NCBI GenBank assembly: GCA_013420905.1
Contig: JAAXNY010000001.1
Location: 3,534,001-3,598,000, forward strand
DNA from: Collybia mongolica
Lineage: Eukaryota; Basidiomycota; Agaricomycetes; Agaricales; Clitocybaceae
Reading direction: 5' to 3'
DNA length: 64,000 bases
A program made the position numbers and the translations under genes. Under the pieces are notes generated by a model. The model saw nothing but the letters and a program-made list of their open reading frames with translations. It searched no databases and was not told the DNA's origin. Positions 23,233-35,606 of the stretch are shown piece by piece; the first letter of the stretch is position 1, and each line of letters begins with the position of its first letter.

Positions 23233-26200
23233 ATGGCGCGCCTTCGGAAAGAGAAGGGAGGCTTACCACGAGCACCCTCCGCATCGAAAGCGAAGTCCAT
23301 GCCCAAAAAGTCAACAAAGGGAAACCCAGGGGATGCACTTTTGAGGGAACAGGTATTGGCGCTTGGAGGAACTCAAGATGATCTCGACCTCCTAAAGGAT
23401 GTTGGCGATAACCCTAAGGTTAGAGAATCTACCACAGATGTATGTTTACGCCCTCTGTTCTACTCCACTCATCTAATAATTACGATCGAAAATCTCAGCC
23501 TGCATTATCTAAGGATATTTCCAAATTTCTTAAGGGATTGAAATTCGATGACAATGAACCTCATCAGGCAGGGAAGCAAAGGTCCCAAATTTCTGAAAAA
23601 TCTGTCAGGGGGTCGAAGACATCGAGCCCTCATAAGGACAATACTCGAACTCAGTTGGAATCTACGAAGGATTCTGGAAAATCTCAAAAGTTCAAGAAAC
23701 AGGGGAAAGGCCACATTCAGGGCGACGTCGAGCCTGTTATTTCAAAAGCAGATTTGACCACCGAAGCCCCTAAGGTCCAGCTACCAATGAAAGTATCGTT
23801 TGACCCCAAGTCGAACTTCATATGCCAACCGATCGCTCTCTGGCATACTGCTGTACCCCGACTCTCCCCCTCATTAAAAACACCACCACCACCGTCACCA
23901 TCGCAACTCTCAACTCTGATATCGAAAGCTACAGATCTCCACCATGCTGATACGCGTACCTTCCAGACGTCATCGTCATCTAACTCCTCTTCCTCAGAAG
24001 CAAACTTCCTTTCCAAAATTATCCAGTCTGGTACACTCTCTGATAGACTCAGTGCTCTAACGCTTTTGGTACAAAGCAGCCCAATACACAACACGAAAGC
24101 TCTTGAAACTCTCAAGGGTATGGCGGAGAGAGGGAAAGGTAAAGGTGGTCGGGATGAAAGTCTGAAAGCTCTTCGATGTATCGTGGATTGGTGGGTCGGT
24201 GGAGGCGCACCCGATCGGAAGCTCAAGTAAACGAATCCATGCCTAATGTTTGATGAGATGCTGATATCTAAGCAAGATATTTCCGGGACCAGCCATTGTC
24301 AGACCATTCTGTGACCAATGAACACCTCTTGTCGTGGTACTTCGAAGATTGGTTAAAAAAGTATTTCTTTTCCATCCTTCAGATCCTTGAGGTAAGGCAA
24401 CACCTCACCATGACCGGCCTATTCTTATCCAAACTATAGACACTTTCGTTAGACCCTTTGCCATACGTCCGTACACAGGCATTGACGTTGATCTTCACAC
24501 TTCTTCGCGACAAACCCGAACAAGAGCAAAATTTGCTCCGCCTTCTCGTGAATAAACTCGTGAGTAGTTGTTGACTTTCTCTTTATGTACAGAGGCCATG
24601 CTCATCTATTTCAGGGTGATACAGAAAAAGCCCTTTGCTCCCGCGCTTCCTACCACCTTCTCCAACTCATGCAATCACATCCCTCTATGAAGGGCGTGAT
24701 CGTTCGTGAAATCATTGCTCTCGTCCTACGCCCCGCTGCACCTCCCCCTCCAACTGGTCTTCCTACAGGGACCGGAAAACACATACGGTTCACCGAGTTG
24801 GACCCTAAACTCAAACCTAAATTACCATTGACGGAAAAGCGAGCCGGGAATGCACATGCGCGATACTACGCCACAATCACGTTTAATCAGATCGTACTGA
24901 CGCCCGGAGACCGCGACGTGTCACTGAAATTGATCGACGTGTATTTCGAGATGTTCAAGGAGCTTCTGGGCGAGGATAGTAATGAGGTCGAGGATGATGA
25001 GGGCGAGGCTGATGCGGATGCGGATACAGAGAAGGAGATAGTGAAAGATAAAGGAGGGAGGGTGAGGGATAGTAAAGGCAAGGGGAAGGGTAAAAAGAAA
25101 GGAAAAGGAATAACGGAGGTCAAGGGGAAGGGTAAAAAGAAAGGAAAAGGAATAACGGAGGTCAAGGGCGCTGCTGGGTTTACGGAAGTGGAAGATGCGC
25201 AATCGCGCCTTATCTCGGCGATTCTGACAGGGGTGAACCGAGCATTGCCTTTTGCAAAAATTGATGCAGGAGATGTTGGGTACGTGACTCGCATTTTTCT
25301 TCTCTGGCTGTTGCCCTCCTAATTACCTTCCTATAGCCTGAACAAGCACATTGACACTCTTTTTTTAATCACTCACACATCCACATTCAATATCTCCCTG
25401 CAAGCATTGGTATTGATTCAGCAGATAACAACGTCCCTCATGTCTTCAGCCTCCAGCTCTACCCCATCATCCTCTACGTCGAAATCAATAGCGGACAGGT
25501 ATTACCGCACATTATACGCGTCGTTGCATGATACCCGCCTCGCTACCTCTTCCAAACAAGCCATGTATCTCAATCTTCTGTTCAAATCCATCAAGGCCGA
25601 CGCCGGAAATCACGAGGGTGAAAGGGTGAAGGCGGTGGTGAGAAGATTTGTGCAGGTATTAGTTAGTGGTGGAGGGGGAGCAACTGAGTTCGTTGCTGGT
25701 GGGCTTTTCCTTCTGGGAGAGGTAATATCCAGGTCTTGTTGGTGAATCAACCTCATTTTTTTTTTTGCTTGTCAGCTGTTCAGTACTGTTCCTGGCTTGA
25801 GAATCATGATTAACCAAGGTGAAACCCATGATACAGAAGTTTACGATCCTCGCAAACGCGACCCGCAATTCGCCCATGCTTCATCATCGCCATTATGGGA
25901 ACTCGTTAGTCATTTCCAGTGGTTCGACGTTTTGGCGTTTTTACATTTTGTTGCAGACGCCACTGATTCATCACTACCATCCCGCAGTCTCATTACATGC
26001 TCGACAACTCCTCTCCTCTCAACCCCTCACTGCAAGTGCAGATCTCTCACAGAATACACTCTCCCATTTCCTCGATCGTTTCGTATACAAGAATCCCAAA
26101 AAGCTTAAATCGAGCGAAAATGCGATGGGTATGGGGAAGTCGAAAGGAGCCAGCGCCATGCAGCCCGCAGCCAGTGGGCTTGGTGACGCTGGTGTTAAAC

Positions 26201-27071
26201 TCATGAAGGGTGAAGTCGATGATGAGGGCTTGATGAATGAGGGTGGGTTCCTGAAGAAAAGGGCAGAGGATGTCCCTGTTGACCAAGTATGTGTTCACAA
26301 TCAAACTAGTTGGATTATCCATTCACGTATTTTAAAAGCTATTCTTCCACAAGTTTTTCTCGCGGAAGAATGAAAAAGAAAAGTCCAAGGCATCAAAGGT
26401 AGGAAAGCGGAAGGGAGAAAGTGAGGATGAGGATGAGGATAGCGAAGGTGAGGAGGGCGAAGGTGAGTCTAGTGGTGGGGAGGAATCGCTGGGTAGCGAC
26501 GCTGCGAATGAGGCACCTGGAAGTAACGACGGGAATGAAGATGACAGTGACGCCGATGAAGTGGAAATCTGGAAGGTAAGTTAACCTGGCTTCAAATGAT
26601 TTGAATCTCCTCTTAACTGTCTTTAAACGGCAGGCGATGAAGGCTACTCTGCCTCAAGCTGTTGGTGAAGACGACGACTTATTAGAAGATAGTGATGATC
26701 TTCCATCTGACTTCGACCAAGACCTGAATAGCGAAGAAGAGAGTGCAAATGAACATAAGATGGACAACGACGACGACGATGACGCTTTATCGCTGGTGGA
26801 AGGATCAGGCGATGAGGATCTTGTCTCCCTCGATGGTGACATCCCTGACGGCCTGATTGACTATGATGGCTCAGATGGAGATGGTGAAGAAGAAGAAGAA
26901 GAAGAAGAAGAATGGGGTGGCATAGGTGGTGATGCCAATGGTAGTGGTAAAAAGCGGAAACGTGAGGACTCGAGCCGCGAGAAACGGAAGAAACTGAGAT
27001 CGTTACCGACATTTGCGAGTTATGAGGACTACGCGAAGATGATAGAGGATGGCCCCGAGGACGACATCTAA
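23233..27071 (+). CDS. NOC1: Noc1/Mak21 ribosome biogenesis factor (CBF/NOC family)
   Basis: Nucleolar factor for early 60S ribosome assembly; acts with Noc2 in export-competent pre-ribosome formation. Ten exons: join(23233..23439, 23499..24226, 24277..24391, 24440..24559, 24615..25279, 25337..25721, 25776..25904, 25957..26286, 26339..26575, 26634..27071), 1117 residues, near the yeast protein (1025). The N-terminus is basic. Recognisable blocks: a CBF-like helical-repeat region with DWLKKYFFSIL, LDPLPYVRTQALTLIFTLL, CSRASYHLLQLM and HARYYATITFNQIVLT, then the conserved PLIHHYHPAVSLHARQLL and FLDRFVYKNPKK. The C-terminal third is highly acidic, ends with a basic KKRKRE patch and SYEDYAKMIED, a family-like end. 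A perfect 42-base duplication lies in exon 5 (25081-25164). Confidence 0.92.
25081..25164 (+). repeat. Perfect 42-base tandem duplication inside NOC1 exon 5
   Basis: Units 25081-25122 and 25123-25164 are identical and add 14 residues (a Gly/Lys-rich block ending ITEVK) twice. The length is a multiple of three, so the frame is kept. Confidence 0.9.
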
Positions 27072-27589
27072 CCGAATGGTGTATAAACGCGAGTTATATA
27101 TTGACTTTGATCCACACGCCACTCGTGATGTCGATACTGTCGTTTGGCATATTTTTAGTATCACTCCTTGGTTATTTTGAATTTGACGAGTCGGTGGCAT
27201 GTTATGTGTTTATGGCTCCTTCTCAACGTCCAGATGTCGACGGGTATGGGAAACAATCAGTGGAGCCCTAAGGGTTGTGAAGCCGATGCCCGCGGGCCAG
27301 AGGGGTCCGGGGTAGGTGCCAACTGGGTGGGTCAGAATTCGCATATCGATACTGTGACTTTTCCACCGGAGCCAGGATGAGGGTTTATCGATATCTCCTC
27401 GCCCCTGGAGAAGACTTTCCTATTCGATTGTAATCATACCAAACCTGTCGGAGTGAACGCCTTCTCTGGACGCGTTGGATCACCCTTCGTTATATAATAC
27501 CGACCCCCGTCACCCTCGGTTCGGATCTCAAGCGTCTTGTATTTTAAGGGCCCAGACCAAACACACTCTCTTTCGTCACCCCCGCATTC
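27072..27589. other. Intergenic between NOC1 and the lysine enzyme gene
   Basis: Promoter side of the next gene. No independent gene supported; a short frame at 27475-27684 overlaps the true first exon in another phase. Confidence 0.35.
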
Positions 27590-30500
27590 ATGTACAGACG
27601 CCCGCCCTCGTCTTTAGTTATTCCTCGAACCAAGCGACCCCCTCTCACAGTTGGAATCCGGTGAGTTTAGGACCTAGTCGTTAAAGCAACCTTCTCCTAA
27701 ATGTTCCTCCCGAGGCAGTCGTGAAGATCCAAATAGAATATGGGAACGACGTACCCCTTTGACTCCGGACGCGGTCCACTATCTTGTCTCACAGAAGAAT
27801 GTCAATGTGCACATCGAACACTGTGACCGACGGGTATTTCCTGACGCAGAGTACGCCAAGGTATGCCGTATTTCTGTTCCGCCTCCGCGCCCCAATGTAT
27901 ACCACCTATAACTATCCACTACTGTTTTCCACACGCTATACAGCTAGCCCACTCCATTACCTGAATCGCCATTCCAGCAACTATGGATGTGTTGAACGAG
28001 GGGATTCAGGCATCGCGCTTGCGTTCATACGTAGTCCATGTTTCTATATTGTTCGTTGCGTCTTTTATTCATGAATTAACCTCGCATCTTTTTTAGGCTG
28101 GTGCCAAAATCAAATCCAAATTAGATGACGCACATATTTTTGTGGGAATCAAGGAGACGCCCGTCAAGGAAATCATCACCTCTCCGGTCTCCACTCCTGC
28201 GACATCCCAATCGGATGAACCATGGTCTGCACGTACTCATGTGATGTTTTCCCATACCGCTAAGGGGCAGCCATACAACACCGGGTTGCTTTCACATTTT
28301 GTGGCACCCACAAATATGAAATCGGAGGTTGGCAGTACAATGCCGCGTCTCATTGACTACGAGCTCCTTACGAATGACGCGGACGAGAAACGCACTGTTG
28401 GGTTTGGCTGGTTCGCAGGAGGTACGGAGATAAATTTGATTTCCACTTGTTTCTTGCTGATAAAATACGCACATCTCCTTTTCATAGTGGCCGGAGTGCT
28501 TGAATCTCTCTCATCGATGGCTCATTCTCACCTCGAGATCGGGATAGCATCTCCCTTCCTCGTAAGTGGATATCCTCATTTCTATCCAATTTTCAGACTT
28601 TCAACCCTCCCATATAACCCTAACCCTAAATCAACAATTGACCTAACCCTTTGTACAGCACACCCCCCGGCCACACACTCATCCCTCTTTAGAAAGCCTT
28701 CGCACTGCGTTGCGCGGTATCGGAGACCGTATATCCCAAGAGGGCACTCCTGCTAGCCTCGGTCCCTTTGTAATCGGATTAACGGGGTGTGTAACTCACC
28801 TGAGGAACGGAGCCTAGATTGATATGACTACATTGCCCAGAACTGGAAATGTTTCCAAAGGCTGCTTGTCCATCCTGTCCGAACTGCCGATCGTCAAGGT
28901 CTCTGTAAAAGATTTGCATGCCTTGGTAACGAACAAGGGTACGCCCTGATCTGGACCCTCAGCCTATATTCACTAATCAGATTACCGCATATATCAAGAA
29001 ACCGATCTACACAAGGTACACATATTTAGAGCCTTACTTTCATTTCATCAGTATTCAACTTTTTTTTATAGATTTATCTGGTTCACGCTTTGCCGGAAGA
29101 TTATCTCTACAGACTAGATGGTCAGAAATATGACAGGGAGCACTATTATGGCCACCCCCAATCCTACCGGTCGACCTTTGCCGAAGCCGTAAGTGGCCAA
29201 TGTCTATATTTCTTTGATCCATACCGAAATGATCTTCGTAGGTCGCACCGTATCTGACGCTATTTTTGAACGGTACTGGCTGGTCTCCTTCTTTCCCCAG
29301 GCTAATGACAAACGAGCAACTTACGGTTGCTCTTGATCGGGCCCGGCCTCTCGGTGGTGCGCGTTTCACCAATATTGGAGATATCAGCTGTGACGTCGAG
29401 GTGCGCTGTTATTCGTTCATTGTCTCCGGCCCTTCTTTCTAATATACTTCTGGACTTTCAGGGAGGCCTTCAGTTCCTCACTCGTTCGACCACGCTCTCA
29501 TCACCATTCTACTCGGTCAGGCCACCGACACTCCCCAGCTTACTTCCTTCGGTTGAAATGATGTCTGTTGATATACTCCCAGCATCTCTCCCCCTCGATG
29601 CGTCGAAGCATTTTTCTAAAGTGTTTCTCCCTTACTTAGAGAGCCTCATTGAGAATTATACCAGTGGACACTGTGACGAATATGCTAGTGCTTTGGACAG
29701 GGCCACGATCGCAGCTAATGGCCAGCTTGTTGGGAAACACATCTGGCTTCAAAGTTCCGTTGACAAGTTTTATGCTTCAGCTGCTCTACAATCTACTAGC
29801 GGCACGGAAAGCGTGCCCGTTACTGAAGAGGTTACACCAGAAGCAGACAAACCTGTTCCCCAATCTGGTGTCGTAAAGAAGAAGAAGTTGTTGATGCTAG
29901 GAAGCGGAATGGTAGCTGGCCCGGCTGTTGATGAAATCGCGAAGAGATCAGATGTTCAGCTGTTGATTGGTACGAACCATGTACGCAATTAGTTATACAG
30001 AAATTTTACCATCTTTCTAGCAAGCAACTCTTTGATAGAGGCTGAGAAGTTATCCGAAGAACACCTCAACGTCCAATATCGGATTATCGACATGGCGGAT
30101 AAAGACATGGTTTCAACCCTAGTTTCTGAGGCGGACGTCGTTATAAGGTAGAACTCTTCTTACAGCTACTCAATAGGCTAACACGGCTATTCAGTTTATT
30201 ACCTGCCACATTCCACACCGCTGTAGCTGAAATTTGTATCCAACACTGCAAACACCTCGTCACAGCCTCGTACATTTCTCCAACCATGGAAGCCCTCCAC
30301 CAAAAGTGAGGAGAACCCTCCTCATTTTCTCCGTCCATGTTCACCAATTTCTTGTAGGGCGTCCGAAGCTAATGTTCTCCTCCTCAACGAGATAGGTCTT
30401 GATCCGGGGATTGACCATTGCTCTGCCATCTCCCTGGTATCAAAGTTGCATGCAGAGCGCAAGCAAGTTGTATCGTTCACCTCGTTCTGTGGGGGCCTTC

Positions 30501-31549
30501 CTGCACCAGATGTTCCTCATGTTCCCCTACGATACAAATTCAGCTGGAGTCCTAGGGGGGTCTTGACTGCTGCTCTCAACGCTGCCCGTTACAGACTCAA
30601 CCACAAGGTAATTATCTTGTGTACTACACGACATACGGGCTCACAATCCGGTTTTTTTAGGTCTTTGAGATTCCCGGAGAAGAATTGTTAAAGCGTAGTT
30701 TTATAGATGTTCCCATCACGAGTGACTTTGCTCTGGAAGGCATAGCTAACCGCGATAGCATACCATATTCGACGGTCTATGAACTTGGTTATGTTCGCAC
30801 TATTTTGCGGGGGACTTTGAGGTAAGAGGGTTGCATGGTTTCGTACAGGGATCTAATATCCTTTTGATAGGTACCCTGGTTTCTCCGCTCTGATGCAATC
30901 GTTCAAAGATCTCGGGTTGCTCGAGTCTGAAAAGACTATAAAATTGGATGACTGGTCCGCGTTCGTGCAACAATCACTGGCGTTGAAGGTGCAGGATACA
31001 CTTGACCCGAAGAGTGCCCTGTCCGCAATTGGCACCCTCGTCCACGCAGACCAAATTGAACACCTGCATGATGCCCTTGAATGGCTATCATTGCTCCCTA
31101 GCAGCAGGATTCCTGAAAATGCCCTTATAATGCCCCTTCTGCCAGCTCAACCAATGACTCCCCTCGACCTCTTTGCATACCTGTTAGCTCACAAGCTCCA
31201 ATACAAGCCTCACGAGCGAGACATGGTCATCCTATCGCACGAAATTATCGCTCGCTCTCCCGGACTCAAACATTCAGAGGAAATCCATACCTCATCCTTA
31301 ATCACATATGGGACGCCCAAGGCGTCTGCTATGGCGCGCACTGTTGGTCTCCCTGTCGCTTTGGCAGCATTGAACGTGTTGGATGGAAAGGTCAATGTTC
31401 GGGGCGTTGTTGGGCCCGGAGACCCCAGTGTGTATAAACCTGTGCTCGAAGGCTTGGAGAAAGTCGGCCTAGGCATGAAAGAATCGAAACGGGTGGGCGG
31501 CTATACTGATACAGTGGAACGCAAGTTGATGGAAATGCTGTGGAACTAA
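27590..31549 (+). CDS. Fused lysine-ketoglutarate reductase / saccharopine dehydrogenase (AASS-like)
   Basis: Bifunctional saccharopine enzyme: an LKR half (lysine + 2-oxoglutarate to saccharopine) and an SDH half (saccharopine to aminoadipate semialdehyde + glutamate), as in animal and plant AASS. Fifteen exons: join(27590..27660, 27719..27860, 28097..28421, 28488..28561, 28659..28786, 28841..28938, 28981..29015, 29072..29188, 29242..29400, 29462..29969, 30021..30147, 30195..30305, 30358..30607, 30661..30821, 30871..31549), 994 residues, against about 926 in human AASS. LKR half: [52 protein letters not shown] half starts about residue 525 with a dinucleotide motif [16 protein letters not shown], then [16 protein letters not shown] and CGGLPAP. 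The N-terminus is basic and short, possibly a mitochondrial leader. The 236-base second intron is the only long one. Direction of metabolism cannot be told from sequence. Confidence 0.9.
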
Positions 31550-31715
31550 ATGGCGAACATTATCTCACTAGCAAGTTCCTTTCAATTTACGTAGAATGTT
31601 CTTAGCATACCCACAAGTAAATACTCGGACCTCAGCGTATTAATACCACGATGAGATTGTAATATATGGTACAAACTCCTTTTGATTCAATTCACTTTTT
31701 AAACCCCATCTAATC

Positions 31716-34119
31716 CTACGTACTTGGTATCTGTTCGTTGGGTATTTTGTTGTAGCGTATCGAATAGCGAGGAATGGCTGCTAGATATTGGCCAGAAAAG
31801 ATACAGCGAAGTAATCGCAAAGGGTTGTAATGTGTTGCGAGTTGTGAAAGTAGTTGGACTAATCAAAGACACCATGTGAACAGTTTGCAACCAAGAAAGA
31901 TGAATGATACCCACTGTATTGGAAGAAAATGATGGAGAAGGGAACAGGTTGATTCTAACAGGAGAAACTATCTAGCTCATCGTACAGAAAGTGTTAGGAC
32001 TTTTCGTCACCTTGATGACAAGCTGTGGGTACATCAACCCAGGGGTGTTGATTGCAGCGAAATATAACCCTCCTGAGATGTTCCATGTCAGGCATTCGGG
32101 AAGGGGTGATAGGAACTGGTGCTTACCGGGAAGCCGCCATGGGTCCTTGATTCGAAGCATCAAAGCAAATAACGGGAAATGATTCAAGAGTGCAAGCAAT
32201 GTCTCCACACAAGCTTGTAAAATGAGAATACCAAATCGCATCTGGAAAGCGGCTGGTGAACACGAATCATGATATCTGACAATACTATTCTCACCATTGC
32301 GAACAATGCATAATAAGCCAAGACTGTAGGGAAAAGGAACGCCAGTAGAGTGAATAATATTGTGCCAAAGAGTAATTGATCGATATCATATTCCCATGAA
32401 TCGGTTCGATTCCGCAAAACATTATATCGTTTACCTGTGAGAAAATGCGATCAAAAAACAAAAAAATGGAGAGAAGTATAACTTCGTGCCTCGAAAGAGG
32501 TTCCATAAGGATCCGGCCGTCTTCAACATCCGCTGATACGCAGCACCTGAGACTACATAGCAAACATAGATGTGTGCCGTAAGAACTGCCAATAGATCGA
32601 TAAACATGGAGATAGCCAAGGTGACACCTCCACAGCTGACGATACCAATGATATATATCAAGGCCGGTGAATAACTTGCATATTGCAACAATAATCCTGA
32701 ACATATGTCAGAACAGGGTGAATAGAATGATAATCATAAGTGTGTTCACCCCCCCAGGCCGTCACAAATCCGATGAAGGTATGGGAATAGAACCGGCTGA
32801 GTTCAGTATTAAGTTTCAGACCTGCGGGCCACGAATCAAGCCATACAAGAGTCCATTGGACCCAATTAATCAAGATATCCTATGAACACATGTGATAAAT
32901 CACAGGCGCACATTAACTCAAAAATAAAACACGTACCTCTACCAATCGGTTCAAAATTCGGGATAAGACGAGATGATTCTCACAGAGAAAAGAGCCAAAA
33001 GCAAAACCGATAGTGATATCATTTAAGATCAACCATACGGTGTTGAAAAAGCTGGGAAAAATGATGAGAATGAATGCTGATAGAAGATCCATACAGGTAG
33101 CTATACTTGGTGTATCGAGCAGAATGCAGTGATATATGTCTGGAGCTTCGCCGATGAACCGTCACCGCTTCCGTAACGAAGAACTCTCCCTGCTCAGCCC
33201 TAACGTCGATCTGTTGTACTATGTATGAATTAGTTGCCTGGTTAAAGATCGAGGTCATGGGACGTACTTGTCGCGGATATGTCCTTCAAAAGAGGTGACA
33301 TTCGGTATGGGAATATTGGAACATTGCATATGTACGTTAGTGAACGGGATATAGAAGAAACTGATGGCGAAAATGTTCGGTTAACCAATCTAAGGAAAGC
33401 AACGGAGGCCTGTCTCAGGGAACTCTGTTGGGGATGCGCTTGGGCGTTCCGGAGCAAATCCTCCAACACTGAGGCTGAGTTAAACTGAGATGGTGAAAGT
33501 AAGTGCTATGTTGGGGCGATGCGTAGCGATATATACCTGATTAATAACAGTATCGTCCAGTCCTGACTGAGTCTGCTTCTTTTTTGGTACAGTAAAGTCG
33601 TGCTGGGATGATGGAAGATACCCCGATCCTCTGGCAACATCAATCCGATTGATTGCATCCAACCTCGGAGGTTCGAGAGTATAAAATCGCAGAGTATTCG
33701 GCGAATGACGGTAGTAATAAATAAATATATTTTCTCTGGATTCTCTGCAGTCAGATTGAGGGACTATTTCTGATTGAGCGATTGAGCGTACATTGGTGCC
33801 GACGTATCCAATAATTGGAAAACGGGCAGACGAGATCCTTTCACCTGGGTAAATTCGCAGGTACCCAGAATAGTGGGTTTGCTTCCACATAGTTTGACGA
33901 GCTGTTCCCATTGAGGAACATGGGAAAGTTGCTGCAGCTTCTCGAGGGCATCCTCAAGCTGAGCACGAGTTAGCCTGGTGGCGGAAAAAACGGGCTCATG
34001 TATAGAGAGATACTCACCGAATCTGCTTGTAGTGTTCCCGAGATACAAGTTGCAGGACTGTTCCATCCATAGCAGAAGCCAGCTTGCGTCACATCATCGG
34101 GCCAGAAGATGGTGGGCAT
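31716..34119 (-). CDS. GPI1: Gpi1/PIG-Q subunit of the GPI-GlcNAc transferase
   Basis: Membrane subunit of the ER complex that adds GlcNAc to phosphatidylinositol, first step of GPI anchor synthesis. Twelve exons: complement(31716..31858, 31986..32072, 32127..32241, 32295..32434, 32490..32696, 32750..32879, 32937..33051, 33107..33218, 33268..33484, 33537..33744, 33792..33958, 34018..34119), 580 residues (yeast 609). Start MPTIFWPDDV is chosen because it puts exon 1 in phase. Conserved parts: NTVWLILNDITIGFAFGSFL, NWVQWTLVWLDSWPAGLKLN, FLFPTVLAYYALFAM, LLALLNHFPLFALMLR, and the end HYNPLRLLRCIFSGQYLAAI. Several membrane helices. The intron 32435-32489 must use a GC donor (GAG|GCACGA); no GT donor nearby keeps frame. 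Head to head with the Rho gene, 134 bases apart; convergent with the lysine enzyme gene. Confidence 0.9.
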
Positions 34120-34253
34120 AAGCAGAAACGGCCACGTGACCTACAGCTCAACCAGGAAGTCAAGTGGCAACGTTCGACGGTCAACTTGAACCTCTTTTTC
34201 CGTTTAAGCTCAGGATACCTTTGTTCTCTTTCCTATATATTCACGAATTTGTA
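34120..34253. promoter_or_regulatory. Short bidirectional promoter between GPI1 and the Rho gene
   Basis: Only 134 bases separate the two start codons. It contains a CACGTGACC-like E-box word (near 34133) and a TATATA word (near 34235) on the Rho side. Assignment as shared promoter is inference from layout. Confidence 0.5.
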
Positions 34254-35059
34254 ATGGATATCTCATATCAAACCAGCCAATCCTCTCTTCCTCCTAGAAG
34301 GCCAGATCTCAAACGAAAACTCGTGGTCGTCGGTGATGGTACGCGACATAGTCACTTGAGGTTCCGTCGCCAGCGCTCATCCTGGAGATTATGCAAGGTG
34401 GATGTGGAAAGACTTGTCTATTGATTGTGTACGCAGAAAACCGATTTCCGGAGGTGAGCAAGGTTGTTCATTCGACTAAACTTCTAATTAGATGCGGCTT
34501 CCCGAGATTCACAGGCGTACATTCCAACAGTCTTCGAGAATTATGTGACACAAGTGAATTTTGATGGGAAGGAGATAGAGCTTGCGCTATGGGATACCGC
34601 CGGTCAAGAAGAATACGATCGCCTGAGACCATTGAGTTATCCGGAAAGCGATGTTATTCTCATCGTCTTCTCGATTGACTTTCCGACCAGTCTCGCAAAT
34701 GTTCAAGATAAGGTGTGTACGAGCCGAAAACACACTACAACGACTTAGCACATTATCCTCCCCGACAGTGGTATCCGGAAGTGGCACACTTCTGTGAAGG
34801 AACACCCCTTATCTTGGTTGGTACAAAGACCGACTTACGAAGTGACGAGCAGACGAAAAGAATGCTCGGAGCACAAGGGCAGGCTCCTATAACGCCGGAG
34901 CAAGGGGGTAATGTTGCGAGAGAAATTGGCGCAAAATACGTAGAGTGTTCCGCGAAGACCGGAAGGGGAGTCCAGGAAGTTTTCAATCTTGCATTGAAAG
35001 AGAGTCTGAAAGGAAAGTGGGGGAAGATAGTCAAGAAACGGAGATGCGTGATTACCTGA
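34254..35059 (+). CDS. RHO2: Rho-family small GTPase, Rho2-like
   Basis: Membrane-anchored GTPase switch for polarity and cell wall synthesis. Model: join(34254..34338, 34398..34453, 34515..34712, 34769..35059), 209 residues. Motifs in order: P-loop GDGGCGKT (split by intron 1), switch I with [10 protein letters not shown], switch [25 protein letters not shown] for guanine contact, ECSAKTG, and the lysine-rich end KKRRC with CaaX box CVIT for prenylation. The Rho insert region ([14 protein letters not shown]) is present. It is nearest in my memory to fungal Rho2; Rho3 or Rho4 are less likely because of the short N-terminus and the CVIT end. All key residues for GTP binding look intact. Confidence 0.88.
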
Positions 35060-35606
35060 TTCCATTTCATCTTTTCTGAAACGATAGACTGGGACTGATA
35101 TATCTTTTTCTTATCTTCCTGCACGATATATATTTATTCCCACCATACACACTGCGACGAAGCCAACCCTATGATTGAACCTGTCTTTGATAACACGAGG
35201 CTCAGCACTCAGCATCCTTACTTGTGATGCAACATTTTGGTGCGAATGTTCTTGCACTGCTCAGGTCATGGCACCGACGTCACAATGTGACCTCATGAAG
35301 ATCTGCCCTTTGGTGATAGTGCTCAGCCCGTAAACAAGTGCGCTTTGTCCCATGAAAAACTCCTTGCTCCATGATACAATGGATACAATTTACTGCTGAA
35401 CCATGAACACCCAGGAAACGAGCCACAAACGGATTTACGATTCATAGGTTATATACATATACAGACAGAATTTCGGGTTTTGGATCATGTATTGGCAAAT
35501 TGAGGAGCGGTAGAAGTAGAAGTACAACTAATATAACATTGATCATCAATGTTCAAGATTAGTGTCATGGATGCGCTGCTTCTATAGATATATATACAGT
35601 TGCCTA
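35060..35606. other. 3' flank of Rho gene, nothing recognised
   Basis: AT-rich non-coding sequence with no supported gene or RNA. Confidence 0.35.

Noticed and set aside
27861..28096. Extra exon inside the second intron of the lysine enzyme gene
   Set aside because: A phrase reading [16 protein letters not shown] looks coding, but it does not match the phase of the flanking exons, and the flanks join directly into the conserved family sequence.
28615..28658. Telomere-like repeat TAACCCTAACCCTAA
   Set aside because: Only about two and a half units inside a normal intron of the lysine enzyme gene; too short to mean an old chromosome end.
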